NCBI RefSeq assembly: GCF_900104625.1
Contig: NZ_FNVZ01000004.1
Location: forward strand, 518,501 to 582,500
DNA length: 64,000 nucleotides
Source: Leptotrichia massiliensis
Lineage (GTDB): Bacteria; Fusobacteriota; Fusobacteriia; Fusobacteriales; Leptotrichiaceae
Direction: 5' to 3'
Part shown: piece by piece, positions 8,245-16,271 of the stretch
Numbering within the stretch: position 1 is the stretch's first letter
Layout: every line of letters starts with the position of its first letter
The notes under the pieces: model-generated
What the model saw: the letters and a program-made list of their open reading frames with translations, nothing else
What the model was told of the DNA's origin: nothing
Database searches by the model: none
Made by a program: the position numbers and the translations under genes

Positions 8245-9264
8245 CTAAAATTGATTCAAAAATCTCTCATCATTTTCAAAAAATGCCCTCAAATCATCAA
8301 TTCCATATTTAAGCATTGTAATTCTCTCAAGCCCTAGACCAAATGCGAAACCTTGATATTTTTTCGGATCGATTCCAACGCCTTCCAGTACTTTTGGATT
8401 TACCATTCCGCTTCCTAGAATTTCAAGCCATCCAGTTCCTTTACAAACTCTACATCCAGCTCCTTTACAAACTCCACATTCTACATCCATTTCAGCCGAT
8501 GGTTCTGTGAATGGGAAAAAATGTGGACGGAATCTTACTTTTCTGTCTTCTCCAAATATTTTTTTCACGATATTTTCCAAAATCGCCTTAAAATTAGCAA
8601 AAGAAACATCTTCTCCTACCATAAGCCCTTCCATCTGATGAAACATTGGCGTATGTGACACATCGTAGTCTGGACGGTAAACTTTTCCAATTGAAATCAT
8701 TCTAAATGGAGGTTTTCTATCTTCCATATATCTAATTTGCATACCAGAAGTCTGTGTTCTTAACACAACATTTTCTTCTTCGATGTAAAATGTATCTGAA
8801 ATTTCACGTGAAGGATGTGTTTTTGGAATGTTTAATGCATCAAAATTGTATTTCACATATTCCACTTCTGGTCCATCCACAATGTCAAATCCCATTGTAG
8901 AAACGATATCCTTTATTTCCATAACCGTCTTTGTAAGCGGATGAAGCGAACCCACGTTAGCCTTTCTTCCTGGCAAAGTCACATCTATAGTTTCATTTTT
9001 CAATCTTTGCTGTTTTGCAATTTCCTTTAAATCAGTATTTACTTCTTCAAATCTATTTTGCAGTACATTTTTTATTTCATTCGTAACTTTTCCAAATTCA
9101 GCCCGCTTTTCAGCCGCAATATCAGCCATTCCCTTCATAATAGCTGTAAATTCCCCTTTTTTCCCCAATATCTTAACTCTTAGGTCATTCAGCTCCTCAA
9201 GATTTTCCACTTCTTTAAGTTTTGCTAACACTTCTTCTTTCAAGTGTGCCAATTTGTCTAACAT
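8245..9264 (-). CDS. pheS: Phenylalanine-tRNA ligase alpha subunit
   Basis: Catalytic alpha subunit of phenylalanyl-tRNA synthetase, 339 residues. An N-terminal coiled coil (residues 1-85) precedes the class II core with motif 2 (LRTQTSGMQIRYM), FHQMEGLMV, the RPHFFPFTEPSAEMDV block and motif 3 (GFAFGLGLERITMLKYGI). A CxxC pair (CGVCKGAGCRVC) is present as in many bacterial PheS. The start is the ATG at 9264, which has AGGAGG just upstream; the longer in-frame GTG at 9285 would bury that site. No T-box leader was seen upstream. Confidence 0.95.
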   Translation of the reverse strand: MLDKLAHLKEEVLAKLKEVENLEELNDLRVKILGKKGEFTAIMKGMADIAAEKRAEFGKVTNEIKNVLQNRFEEVNTDLKEIAKQQRLKNETIDVTLPGRKANVGSLHPLTKTVMEIKDIVSTMGFDIVDGPEVEYVKYNFDALNIPKTHPSREISDTFYIEEENVVLRTQTSGMQIRYMEDRKPPFRMISIGKVYRPDYDVSHTPMFHQMEGLMVGEDVSFANFKAILENIVKKIFGEDRKVRFRPHFFPFTEPSAEMDVECGVCKGAGCRVCKGTGWLEILGSGMVNPKVLEGVGIDPKKYQGFAFGLGLERITMLKYGIDDLRAFFENDERFLNQF

Positions 9265-9378
9265 TTTTCCTCCTGTTTGCTTCACTTTTCTATATTTTAT
9301 ACTATAAAATTTATGTTTTTATTATATCACACTTTAAATATATTAAAAAGTTTAAATTTCCCAAAATGAAAATAGGCA

Positions 9379-9407
9379 TTGAATAAAATTGAAAAAAATG
9401 CTATAAT
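9379..9407 (+). promoter_or_regulatory. Strong promoter for a short terminated RNA
   Basis: TTGAAT (9379-9384), exactly 17 bases, TATAAT (9402-9407). It drives a predicted RNA of about 75 nt ending at the terminator at 9456-9490. Confidence 0.7.
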
Positions 9408-9413
9408 AGTTTC

Positions 9414-9490
9414 ATATAAAAAACAATCACGAGGTTTTTAAAAAATGCGAGAAGAAAGTTCTAATCTTTATTGACTAGAACTTTTTTTTT
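9414..9490 (+). ncRNA. Predicted small RNA, candidate antitoxin
   Basis: The transcript lies between a consensus promoter and an intrinsic terminator. Bases 9424-9434 (CAATCACGAGG) are perfectly complementary to 9541-9551 (CCTCGTGATTG), immediately before and touching the Shine-Dalgarno of the small hydrophobic peptide at 9564. Pairing in trans would hide that ribosome binding site; in a read-through RNA the same bases would close a long-range stem. A nine-codon frame MREESSNLY (9445-9474) starts inside it, so a leader-peptide attenuator is the alternative reading. No expression evidence is available. Confidence 0.5.
9456..9490 (+). terminator. Intrinsic terminator of the small RNA
   Basis: AAGTTCTA (9456-9463), 12-base loop, TAGAACTT (9476-9483), then a run of seven T. 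Confidence 0.75.
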
Positions 9491-9500
9491 GTGATATAAC
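9471..9500 (+). promoter_or_regulatory. Predicted promoter of the small peptide mRNA
   Basis: TTGACT (9471-9476), 18 bases, extended -10 TGATATAAC (9492-9500). The -35 lies inside the terminator hairpin of the upstream small RNA. The predicted 5' UTR contains an AATCAAG/CTTGATT hairpin. Confidence 0.5.
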
Positions 9501-9563
9501 TTTTAAAGTTAATCAAGATTCGCAACCTTGATTGATAAATCCTCGTGATTGGAGGTGGTAACG

Positions 9564-9635
9564 ATGATTAATCAAGACTGGGCTATTTTGCTGGTTATAA
9601 TCGTTCTATTTTTGATTTTAAGCCGTCAAGGATAG
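9564..9635 (+). CDS. 23-residue hydrophobic peptide, candidate type I toxin
   Basis: A short frame that begins MINQDW, continues with an uninterrupted hydrophobic core (AILLVIIVLFLIL) and ends with a short polar tail SRQG. This size and plan (short polar head, one membrane segment, basic tail) is that of membrane-acting type I toxins, though I do not recognise a named family. Translation signals are very strong: GGAGGTGG (9551-9558) five bases before the ATG. It has its own promoter upstream and a good terminator downstream. A membrane-tethered regulatory peptide is the alternative. Confidence 0.6.
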   Translation: MINQDWAILLVIIVLFLILSRQG

Positions 9636-9667
9636 TCGGCACTTGATAATCTCCTTTCTACCTTATA

Positions 9668-9699
9668 CCCACTGGTTTATATGCTAGCCAGTGGGTTTT
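9668..9699 (+). terminator. Intrinsic terminator of the small peptide mRNA
   Basis: Perfect 8-bp stem CCCACTGG/CCAGTGGG with a 12-base loop, followed by TTTTATT. It is oriented for plus-strand transcription only, supporting a plus-strand transcript in a region otherwise flanked by minus-strand genes. Confidence 0.75.
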
Positions 9700-9845
9700 A
9701 TTATTTACTTTCCAAAACAAAACAAAACAACAACAACACAATGGATTTTAATGTTTCTCAATTTTTTCAAAAAAAGAAGCAGAATCTTAAAAATTCCACT
9801 TCCAAACACAGCAATTCATTTCACTAAATTTACAAATTAATGAAC

Positions 9846-9970
9846 TCAATTTTCGTACTTATCCTCACAATAGACATTTTCACTAGGATACTTATAACAT
9901 TTCACAGCTCTTTTATTGCCTGATAAACTTCATCTTTATATTTCTTTTGTCTAGTATAAAAAGGTGTTCC
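9846..9970 (-). pseudogene. Decayed small coding remnant
   Basis: Directly after the stop of cobA/hemD the minus strand reads GTPFYTRQKKYKDEVYQ then AIKEL and a stop; a one-base shift restores a frame reading AVKCYKYPSENVYCEDKYEN and a stop. The amino acid make-up looks like real protein (a secreted or small Cys-containing protein) but there is no start, so this is the 3' scrap of a lost gene. The family is not recognised. Confidence 0.35.
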
Positions 9971-11461
9971 TTATCCTTTTGCTGTCTGTTTCAAAATTTC
10001 ATCAAATAATCCATCTTCAGTATATTTCTTAGGCTCTATTCCTACTTTTAATCCATATTTTTCAATAGTTTTTGTAGTAACAGGACCAATAGATGCTATA
10101 ATTTTATTTTTCAGAATTTCTTTTATTTCCTCATTTTCAGTCAAGTTTATGCTATCAGCAAAGGCTTTAAATGTTGATGAGCTTAAGAACATTAAAATGT
10201 CGCTTTCTTTTATATATTTTTCAGCTTCTTCCTTTTCCACTTCAACTTTCTGAGTTTTATACACTACAAGTTTTTCATAATTTCTGTTGTATAAATCTGA
10301 ATATTTTTTTTCATTTACTGGAGAAATGTCAGATACTATAAACAGTATTTTTTCTCCTTCTTTAGTAAAATTCACACTTTCACTAGCCAGTCTTTCTACC
10401 GTATATTCTTCTGGATAAAAATCTGGAATTATTTTATATTTTTCAATTTCTTCAGCAGTTTTTTCTCCCACTACACCTATCTTAACATTTCCTAAAGCAC
10501 GGATATCCTTTACTTTTCTCATAAATCCAATAACAGAATTTATGCTGTTAAATAGAAGGGTGCTGTATTCCTTCAAATCAGGCATTTCAAAATCGACATA
10601 CTCTATATTAATAAATGGAAGGCTCAAAGCCTGTCCGCCAAGTTCATTTATTTTATTTGATATATTTCCTTGTTTTTCCCTATTTCTTGTAACAAGAATA
10701 TTTTTCCCAAATAATGGCTTATTCTCAAACCATTTCATTTTTTCCCGTAAATTCACCACTTCTCCAATCAAAATAATGGCAGGCGATTTTACATTATGTT
10801 CTTTTACTGTATTTATTATTGTTTTCAATGTTCCTGTGTAAGTTTTCTGTCTTGTCGTTGTTCCATCTTTTATTATTGCAACAGGTGTTTTCGGATTTTT
10901 TCCGTTATTTATCAAATTTTCTGCTATTTTTTCAAGATTGCTTAATCCCATTAAAAAGACCAAAGTTCCTTCCAATTTTGCAATAACTGGAAAATCAAGT
11001 TCTATTCCATTAAATTGCGTATGTCCAGTAAATACATGAAAGGAAGTATTAATTCCTCTGTGAGTAACAGGAATTCCAGCATAAGCTGGCACAGCGATTG
11101 AAGAAGTTATCCCTGGAATTACCTCAAAATCTATATTTTCAGCAACTAAAGCCTCTATTTCCTCTCCTCCTCGTCCAAATACAAAAGGATCTCCTCCTTT
11201 TAGTCTTAGAACTTCAAGTCCTTCTTTACCTTTTTCCACTAATTTCTTATTTATTTCTGCCTGCAATTTTCCTCCAGCAGTATTTTCTTTACCCATATAA
11301 ATCATTTCTACATCAGATTTTGCATATTGTAAGATATTTTCATTTACAAGCCTGTCATAAACAATGCAGTCAGCTTTTTCTATCACGTTTTTCAATTTTA
11401 AAGTTATAAGCCCCTCATCTCCACAGCCTGCTCCTGCGATATAAACTTTACCTTTTCTCAT
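9971..11461 (-). CDS. cobA-hemD: Fused uroporphyrinogen-III methyltransferase / uroporphyrinogen-III synthase
   Basis: A 496-residue bifunctional protein. Residues 1-245 are the SAM-dependent methyltransferase that turns uroporphyrinogen III into precorrin-2 (LRLKGGDPFVFGRGGEE, VIPGITSSIAVPAYAGIPVTHR-type motifs). Residues about 250-496 are HemD, which closes hydroxymethylbilane to uroporphyrinogen III (LVTRNREKQGN, LFNSINSVIGF, ASIGPVTTKTIEKYGLK). The usual GAGPGDPEL opening is changed to GAGCGDEGL. The start ATG has GAGGAG seven bases upstream and overlaps the end of hemC by 14 bases, so translation is coupled. The fusion sends tetrapyrrole flow towards sirohydrochlorin and cobalamin, matching the cbi genes in the window. 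Confidence 0.93.
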   Translation of the reverse strand: MRKGKVYIAGAGCGDEGLITLKLKNVIEKADCIVYDRLVNENILQYAKSDVEMIYMGKENTAGGKLQAEINKKLVEKGKEGLEVLRLKGGDPFVFGRGGEEIEALVAENIDFEVIPGITSSIAVPAYAGIPVTHRGINTSFHVFTGHTQFNGIELDFPVIAKLEGTLVFLMGLSNLEKIAENLINNGKNPKTPVAIIKDGTTTRQKTYTGTLKTIINTVKEHNVKSPAIILIGEVVNLREKMKWFENKPLFGKNILVTRNREKQGNISNKINELGGQALSLPFINIEYVDFEMPDLKEYSTLLFNSINSVIGFMRKVKDIRALGNVKIGVVGEKTAEEIEKYKIIPDFYPEEYTVERLASESVNFTKEGEKILFIVSDISPVNEKKYSDLYNRNYEKLVVYKTQKVEVEKEEAEKYIKESDILMFLSSSTFKAFADSINLTENEEIKEILKNKIIASIGPVTTKTIEKYGLKVGIEPKKYTEDGLFDEILKQTAKG

Positions 11462-12416
11462 TTTTCATCTCCTCTTTTTTTATTTCTTCAGCCAATTTTT
11501 GTGCAGTTTCCTTTGGATTTTCCCTATTTCCTTCAACTTCTTTAAATATTCTGATTCCGTTATTATTAAACATTCCCTTTAATTTTAATGTATTTCCTTC
11601 AATAACCGATGAACAGCCTATCGGAGTATGGCATCCTCCATCAAAAATTTTTGAAAATTCTCTTTCAGTTTTACACATTATCGTAACTTCATCATCATTT
11701 ATAATTTTCAGAAGATTTAGTATTTTATTATCATTTTCCCTGCATTGAATACACAAAATCCCTTGTCCTGGTGCTGGCATAAATGAATCTTTATCAAAAT
11801 ATTCAGTAATTCTGTTTTCCAGCCCAACTCTTTTTAATCCAGCCGCAGCCAGCACAATCGCATCATATTCCCCATCATCAAGTTTTTTTAACCTTGTGTG
11901 AATATTTCCACGAATTGCTTTTATCTTTACATCATTTCGCAAATTCAAAAGCTCCTTTTCCCGTCTTATGCTTCCTGTCCCAATTACAGAATTTTCATCA
12001 AGTTCTTTTAATTTTTTCCCGTTTTTTGAAACAAGCACATCACGGTTGTCTTCCCTCATTGGAAAGCATGCGTTTAAAAGTCCTTCTGGAGTGTTCTGTG
12101 GCATATCCTTTAACGAATGTACCGCCAAATCTATTTTATTTTCCAGCATTTCCTTTTCAATTTCCTTCACAAACAAGTCCTTTTGCGTAGTTCCTTTTAT
12201 TTTTGTAAAGTCCCTTAGGTCTTTATCTCCCTTTGTAACTATAACTTTCAGTTCTATTTCCAGTGGACTTTTTTTCTCAAATCCTTCAATTTCACAAAAA
12301 TTCTCATTTTCTCTTAATTCATCATATTTTTTAATAAGCATTTCTTTCACTTTTTCCGCTTGTGCAAGTGCCAAAATGCTTCCTCTCGTTCCAATAATTA
12401 TTTTATTTGATTTCAT
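11448..12416 (-). CDS. hemC: Hydroxymethylbilane synthase (porphobilinogen deaminase)
   Basis: Polymerises four porphobilinogen units into hydroxymethylbilane. All landmarks are visible in 322 residues: IIGTRGSILALAQAEKV at the N-terminus, AVHSLKDMP, GTGSIRRE, IRGNIHTRL, APGQGILCIQCR, and the cofactor-binding cysteine in FDGGCHTPIG. The start codon overlaps the hemA stop as ATGA (12413-12416). It is the middle gene of the hemA-hemC-cobA/hemD operon. Confidence 0.95.
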   Translation of the reverse strand: MKSNKIIIGTRGSILALAQAEKVKEMLIKKYDELRENENFCEIEGFEKKSPLEIELKVIVTKGDKDLRDFTKIKGTTQKDLFVKEIEKEMLENKIDLAVHSLKDMPQNTPEGLLNACFPMREDNRDVLVSKNGKKLKELDENSVIGTGSIRREKELLNLRNDVKIKAIRGNIHTRLKKLDDGEYDAIVLAAAGLKRVGLENRITEYFDKDSFMPAPGQGILCIQCRENDNKILNLLKIINDDEVTIMCKTEREFSKIFDGGCHTPIGCSSVIEGNTLKLKGMFNNNGIRIFKEVEGNRENPKETAQKLAEEIKKEEMKNEKR

Positions 12417-13453
12417 CTATTTTCACCCATCTCAATATTTTTCTGATTCGTATATTTTCTTCTTTTTTCAAGTTTTTCCGCTATTTTTTTTAACTGCTCC
12501 TCAATAATGTAAGAATATTTTTCTACAATTTCATCCCGTTTTTCCACATTTTTATTATATTCATCCCAAATATCCTCCAAATGATAAAGCGAAGCATTTT
12601 CAAACTCCCCTATACTTGCTTCAATATCTCTAGGAACGGCTAAATCAAGGAAAAACCGTTTTTTTCCATCATTCAAAATATTTTGAATTTTCGCTGTTTC
12701 AAGAATCAAATGTGGTGCAGAAGTGGCACTTATTACAATATCCATATTTTTTATAACATTATATTTCTCGTTAAATTCTGCTGTCTGAACGTCTGGATAC
12801 ACTTTCTGCAATTCAATTGATCGTCGTAAACTTCTATTTGTCATTGTCAAATGGCAATTGTTCATTTTGTGAAGAAGTGCAAGAATTGACTGGCTCAAAT
12901 CTCCCACTCCAATTACAAATATTTTTTTATTTTCAAGGCTCTCAAATTTTGTTCTTATAAATTTTACAGCTATCGAATCAAGTGAAATATTTTTTTCATT
13001 TATCTTGCTTTCCGCCCTAAATCTTTTTCCAGTTTCTATCGCCTGATTAAACATTATATTCAAAAATGAAGATGTAATATTTTTGTCAAGAGCGTCAAAA
13101 TATGCTTTTTTAAGCTGTACAAGAATCTGATCCTCTCCCTTTATTATTGAATCCAGCCCACAAATCACCCGCAACAAATAATTCACAGCTTCAGCACCTT
13201 TATAGTCCTTCATCTTATCAATTCTAAAATCCCTCTTTAAACTCTCAATTTCAAATTCCTTGCTAACATCCAAATAAAGCTCTATCCTAAGGCAAGTTTC
13301 GACAGCCACATACCCCTTTATAATCCCTTTTTCCAAATACCCCCTCAAAACATGTCTATACCCCTCTTTTACAAACTTTTCCCTTTCTTCCAAACTCAAA
13401 TTTTTATAACTAAAACTTAGAATATAAAAATTTTTTACTAAATTTTCCTTCAT
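12413..13453 (-). CDS. hemA: Glutamyl-tRNA reductase, short form
   Basis: Reduces glutamyl-tRNA to glutamate semialdehyde, the first step of C5-pathway tetrapyrrole synthesis. The catalytic cysteine motif is ETCLRIE (STCNRTE in most relatives), followed by the GLDSIIKGEDQIL block and a Rossmann domain (VIGVGDLSQSILALL). Translation was started at the ATG at 13453 with GGAGAG seven bases away, giving 346 residues. The upstream in-frame TTG overlaps that site. The protein is short: the usual C-terminal dimerisation domain is reduced to about 50 residues rich in charge. hemL and hemB are not in this window. Confidence 0.9.
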   Translation of the reverse strand: MKENLVKNFYILSFSYKNLSLEEREKFVKEGYRHVLRGYLEKGIIKGYVAVETCLRIELYLDVSKEFEIESLKRDFRIDKMKDYKGAEAVNYLLRVICGLDSIIKGEDQILVQLKKAYFDALDKNITSSFLNIMFNQAIETGKRFRAESKINEKNISLDSIAVKFIRTKFESLENKKIFVIGVGDLSQSILALLHKMNNCHLTMTNRSLRRSIELQKVYPDVQTAEFNEKYNVIKNMDIVISATSAPHLILETAKIQNILNDGKKRFFLDLAVPRDIEASIGEFENASLYHLEDIWDEYNKNVEKRDEIVEKYSYIIEEQLKKIAEKLEKRRKYTNQKNIEMGENR

Positions 13454-13630
13454 TTTTTTTCTCTCCAATTTTTATTTTATATAATTTTGTAATTTTTTAA
13501 AATAATTTTTCTTAATTTCTATCTCCAAAATGAATATTACTAAATTTAATTTGTTATATGAAATGATGCATAAATTTTAGTATTTTAATTTTTTTATTTT
13601 TACTCTTTCTCCTTACAGACGATTATCTAT

Positions 13631-13659
13631 ATTCTATTAATTTTTCCATTTTTTGTCAA
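13631..13659 (-). promoter_or_regulatory. Predicted promoter of hemA-hemC-cobA/hemD
   Basis: On the minus strand TTGACA (13659-13654), 17 bases, TAGAAT (13636-13631). The spacing is perfect; it leaves an AT-rich leader of about 170 bases before hemA. Confidence 0.6.
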
Positions 13660-13712
13660 TTCAATTTAATAATAAGATTCTCAAACATTCTAATTGTAAA
13701 TTTATAACAAAA

Positions 13713-13820
13713 TATATTCAAACCTATTTAAAATTAAACTACTAAAAATTATATATATTTAGGGTTCGAGTAAAATAGTCATAACTTTTGAGTTTAGTTT
13801 TAAAGCAGTTTTACTATAAA
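13713..13820 (-). repeat. MITE-like element, family B, copy 2
   Basis: The reverse complement matches the copy at 1317-1424 along its whole length: TATAGTAAAACTGCTTTAAAA at one end, the ACTCAAAAGTTATGA interior, and the AGTAGTTTAATTTTAAA segment near the other end. Both copies are intergenic. Confidence 0.6.
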
Positions 13821-13866
13821 ATAATAGGGAATATCTTATAAATCATAAGAATCCCCATTTAAAATA

Positions 13867-14586
13867 CTAATAAGCATATTTCGCAATCTCATCGACTATA
13901 TCGTCTGTCATTTCGTCTAACACATATTTTTTCTTAATATTAACAGTTTTCCATTCTTCCTTAGGCTTATTTGCCTTTTCATCAAACATATTTTCGCCAG
14001 TAGTAATTTTTACTTTATTAGTAGAAAAATTAATGCTAAATTCCTCTTGATTGCCAGAATTTCTCATATATGAATTATTGTCAAACCCTATGAGTTCAAA
14101 TTTTTTGTTTTGAAATCTAAAAGTGTATGTATTTTGTGTTACTGACCAGCTTCCTGCACTTAAAAAATAATTAAATTTAATTTTTAAAATATTATTTTTT
14201 ATGCTGATGTTGTCTAAAGTATCCATAAGAGCTGGATTTTCCTTATCTCCTGCACTTTTGATAAAACCTTTGTCATTCTTGCTTGCCAAAATATAACTTC
14301 CATTTTTTTGCTTGAACAAAACCAAAAGTATTCTTGGATTCAAGTTTAAATATTCAGAGCCAAGATTCTCATTTTTTACAATATTTGCTTTATCAGTTTT
14401 TTCGATAACAATAACAACATCTTCAAGTTTATCGTTATTCAAATCCCCTTTAGCCGAAAGAATCATTTTCCAGCCTGTCGGAACGAATCCATTTACATTT
14501 TTTGCCTTATCTGGAAAGCTTTCTCCAAAAGCAAAAAGAGAGCAAATTAAAAATACTGATAAAATAAATAATAATCCTCTTTTCAT
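13867..14586 (-). CDS. Secreted protein with an FG-GAP/EF-hand-like calcium loop
   Basis: A 239-residue protein with a signal peptide (MKRGLLFILSVFLICSLFAFG). Near residue 48 it has AKGDLNNDKLEDVVIVIE, the D-x-N-x-D pattern of calcium loops in FG-GAP/VCBS-type repeats, seen here once. The rest is beta-rich with no recognised family. It is probably extracytoplasmic, and a role in binding surfaces or polysaccharide is only a guess. The start has AAAGGTG upstream. It is a single gene between cobD and the hemA promoter region. Confidence 0.65.
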   Translation of the reverse strand: MKRGLLFILSVFLICSLFAFGESFPDKAKNVNGFVPTGWKMILSAKGDLNNDKLEDVVIVIEKTDKANIVKNENLGSEYLNLNPRILLVLFKQKNGSYILASKNDKGFIKSAGDKENPALMDTLDNISIKNNILKIKFNYFLSAGSWSVTQNTYTFRFQNKKFELIGFDNNSYMRNSGNQEEFSINFSTNKVKITTGENMFDEKANKPKEEWKTVNIKKKYVLDEMTDDIVDEIAKYAY

Positions 14587-14719
14587 AAATAATACACCTT
14601 TACTTTCTTTTCCTTTTCTTTTCTTTTCTTTTTTATTCTAACTATTTGTAAAAGTTTAAAAATTTCGATAAATACAGTATTTTTAAATCTTTAATTTTCT
14701 TCTTTTTTCTGCTCTCTAA

Positions 14720-14739
14720 CAAGGGGTCTTGACCCCTTG
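14720..14739. repeat. Short palindromic repeat CAAGGGGTCTTGACCCCTTG
   Basis: 20-base near-palindrome (8-bp stem, 4-base loop), identical to copies at 16070-16089 and 16272-16291, with a variant at 44161-44182. It sits between the stop of cobD and the next gene on the same strand and could end transcription, but it lacks a T-run. Confidence 0.6.
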
Positions 14740-14776
14740 CGATATTAGTTAGTTTACTTTTACAATTGCCTATTTT

Positions 14777-15883
14777 CTATTCTAAAATTTCTCTCAAAGT
14801 CTCAATAACCCTATCATTGCTCTTTCTGTCCTTAATTGCCAGCCTAAAAAATCTTTCATCTAAAAATTTGAAATTGGACGCATCCCTTATCAGAATTCCT
14901 TCTTCCATCATTTTTTCCCGCAATTTTTTCACATTCATCCCTTTAGAAATCATTTCATCTTTTATTTTTACGCAAATAAAGTTCACTTCACTCTTATAAG
15001 GCTTTATTTTTGAAATTTCATTCAGTCTTTCATACATGTATTTTTTTTCTTCTGTTATCCAGTTTAATGTCTTTTCTATATACCCTGTATCATCAAGTAC
15101 TGTTATTCCAGCCATTTCAGCGATATTGTTCACGCTCCACGGCTCTTTTTTTTCAGCGATTTTCTTTTCCAAATTTTTGTCAAAATAAATTCCATATCCC
15201 AATCGTAATCCTGGAATAGCAAAAAATTTTGTAAATGCACGAGTTACAAACAAATTTTTCTTATTTTCCCCACTGTTTACAACGCTTTCCTTTAATCCAT
15301 CCTCTAAAAATTCGATAAATGCCTCATCAATAAATAACTTCGTAGCATATCTATTGCATTCTCTCAAAATTTCCTCTGTTTCAGCCATTTTCAAAAATTT
15401 TCCAGTCGGATTATTTGGATTGCAAATTATTACTAAATCATATTTTTTCTCAAGTTCCTTTTTTAATTTCCCAATATTAAGTCTAAACTCATCTTTTTCT
15501 TCTAATTCAAAATATTCAATTTCAATTTTCTGACTTTCAGAATTTTTGCACGCTCTTACTGCCCTTTCATATTCCCCAAAAGTAGGCGATACAATCAGCG
15601 CTTTTTCGGGTTTTATTACTTTTATGAACAAAAATATAGCTTCCGTCGCACCATTTCCCAGCACAATATTTTCCAGCTCAACTTTATTCAGTTGAGCCAA
15701 TTTTTCACGCAATTCCACATAATCAGGGTCAGGATACCTCTCAAGAATCCCAATATTTTCGATAATCTTCTGCTTTAAACTCTCTGGCACTCCGTAAGGA
15801 TTGATATTTGAGCTGTAATCCAGTATTTCTGTTATATTTTTTTCCCTAAATATTTTGTAAATATTTCCACCATGAAAATCCAT
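14777..15883 (-). CDS. cobD: Threonine-phosphate decarboxylase-like PLP enzyme
   Basis: A fold-type I aminotransferase of 368 residues that most resembles CobD, which makes the (R)-1-amino-2-propanol phosphate linker of the cobalamin nucleotide loop. It starts DFHGGNIYKIFRE...ILDYSSNINPYGVP, the standard opening of CobD, and has NPNNPTGKF and the PLP lysine in RAFTKFFAIPGLRLGYG. Histidinol-phosphate aminotransferase (HisC) is the closest confusable family, but the opening and the nearby cobQ favour CobD. The start is the ATG at 15883 behind GGAGGGAGAA; an earlier in-frame ATG overlaps that site. Confidence 0.82.
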   Translation of the reverse strand: MDFHGGNIYKIFREKNITEILDYSSNINPYGVPESLKQKIIENIGILERYPDPDYVELREKLAQLNKVELENIVLGNGATEAIFLFIKVIKPEKALIVSPTFGEYERAVRACKNSESQKIEIEYFELEEKDEFRLNIGKLKKELEKKYDLVIICNPNNPTGKFLKMAETEEILRECNRYATKLFIDEAFIEFLEDGLKESVVNSGENKKNLFVTRAFTKFFAIPGLRLGYGIYFDKNLEKKIAEKKEPWSVNNIAEMAGITVLDDTGYIEKTLNWITEEKKYMYERLNEISKIKPYKSEVNFICVKIKDEMISKGMNVKKLREKMMEEGILIRDASNFKFLDERFFRLAIKDRKSNDRVIETLREILE

Positions 15884-16005
15884 TTCTCCCTCCATTTCAA
15901 GAAAATTGTCTTTATACAATCTCTCATCTTATTTTACATTAAAAATCTTTTAAAATCAAATATATATTTAAATATTTATAATTTTTTTTGTTTAGTTCAT
16001 AGATT

Positions 16006-16130
16006 GTATAATAGACCTGTTCGATAATTATATATATATTTAGAATTTAATAAAACAAATATTCTAAAGCAAGGGGTCTTGACCCCTTGTGAAAATAAAA
16101 AAACTTAGGTTATCGAACACATCTAATATA
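16006..16130 (-). repeat. MITE-like element, family C, copy 1
   Basis: About 125 bp with terminal inverted repeats TGTTCGATAA (16018-16027) and TTATCGAACA (16110-16119), with similarity extending outward (TAATAGACC / TATTAGATG). The palindrome CAAGGGGTCTTGACCCCTTG (16070-16089) lies in the centre. Read on the minus strand it matches 44130-44245 for about 100 bases, including CCTAAGTTTTTTATTTTCAC and AGAATATTTGTTTTAT. Confidence 0.65.
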
Positions 16131-16271
16131 TTGCGACAAACTAAAAAATATAAAAACTTATTGTAATTTTATTTTTTTAATAGGTAAGATATAAAGTGTT
16201 TGATTATAGATTCTGACTCATACTAAACCCCATTTGAAAAAAAGAAAAGAGATTTCCTATTTACTTTCTGA

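Larger units (their letters stand above)
13454..13866. other. Intergenic region upstream of hemA
   Basis: 413 bases without a gene. It holds the hemA promoter near 13631-13659 with a leader of about 170 bases, and a MITE-like repeat at 13713-13820. No further structure was seen. Confidence 0.6.

Noticed and set aside
9265..9560. T-box leader or phenylalanine attenuator for pheS
   Set aside because: The terminators and promoters in this stretch are oriented on the plus strand, opposite to pheS, and no T-box sequence was found on the minus strand.
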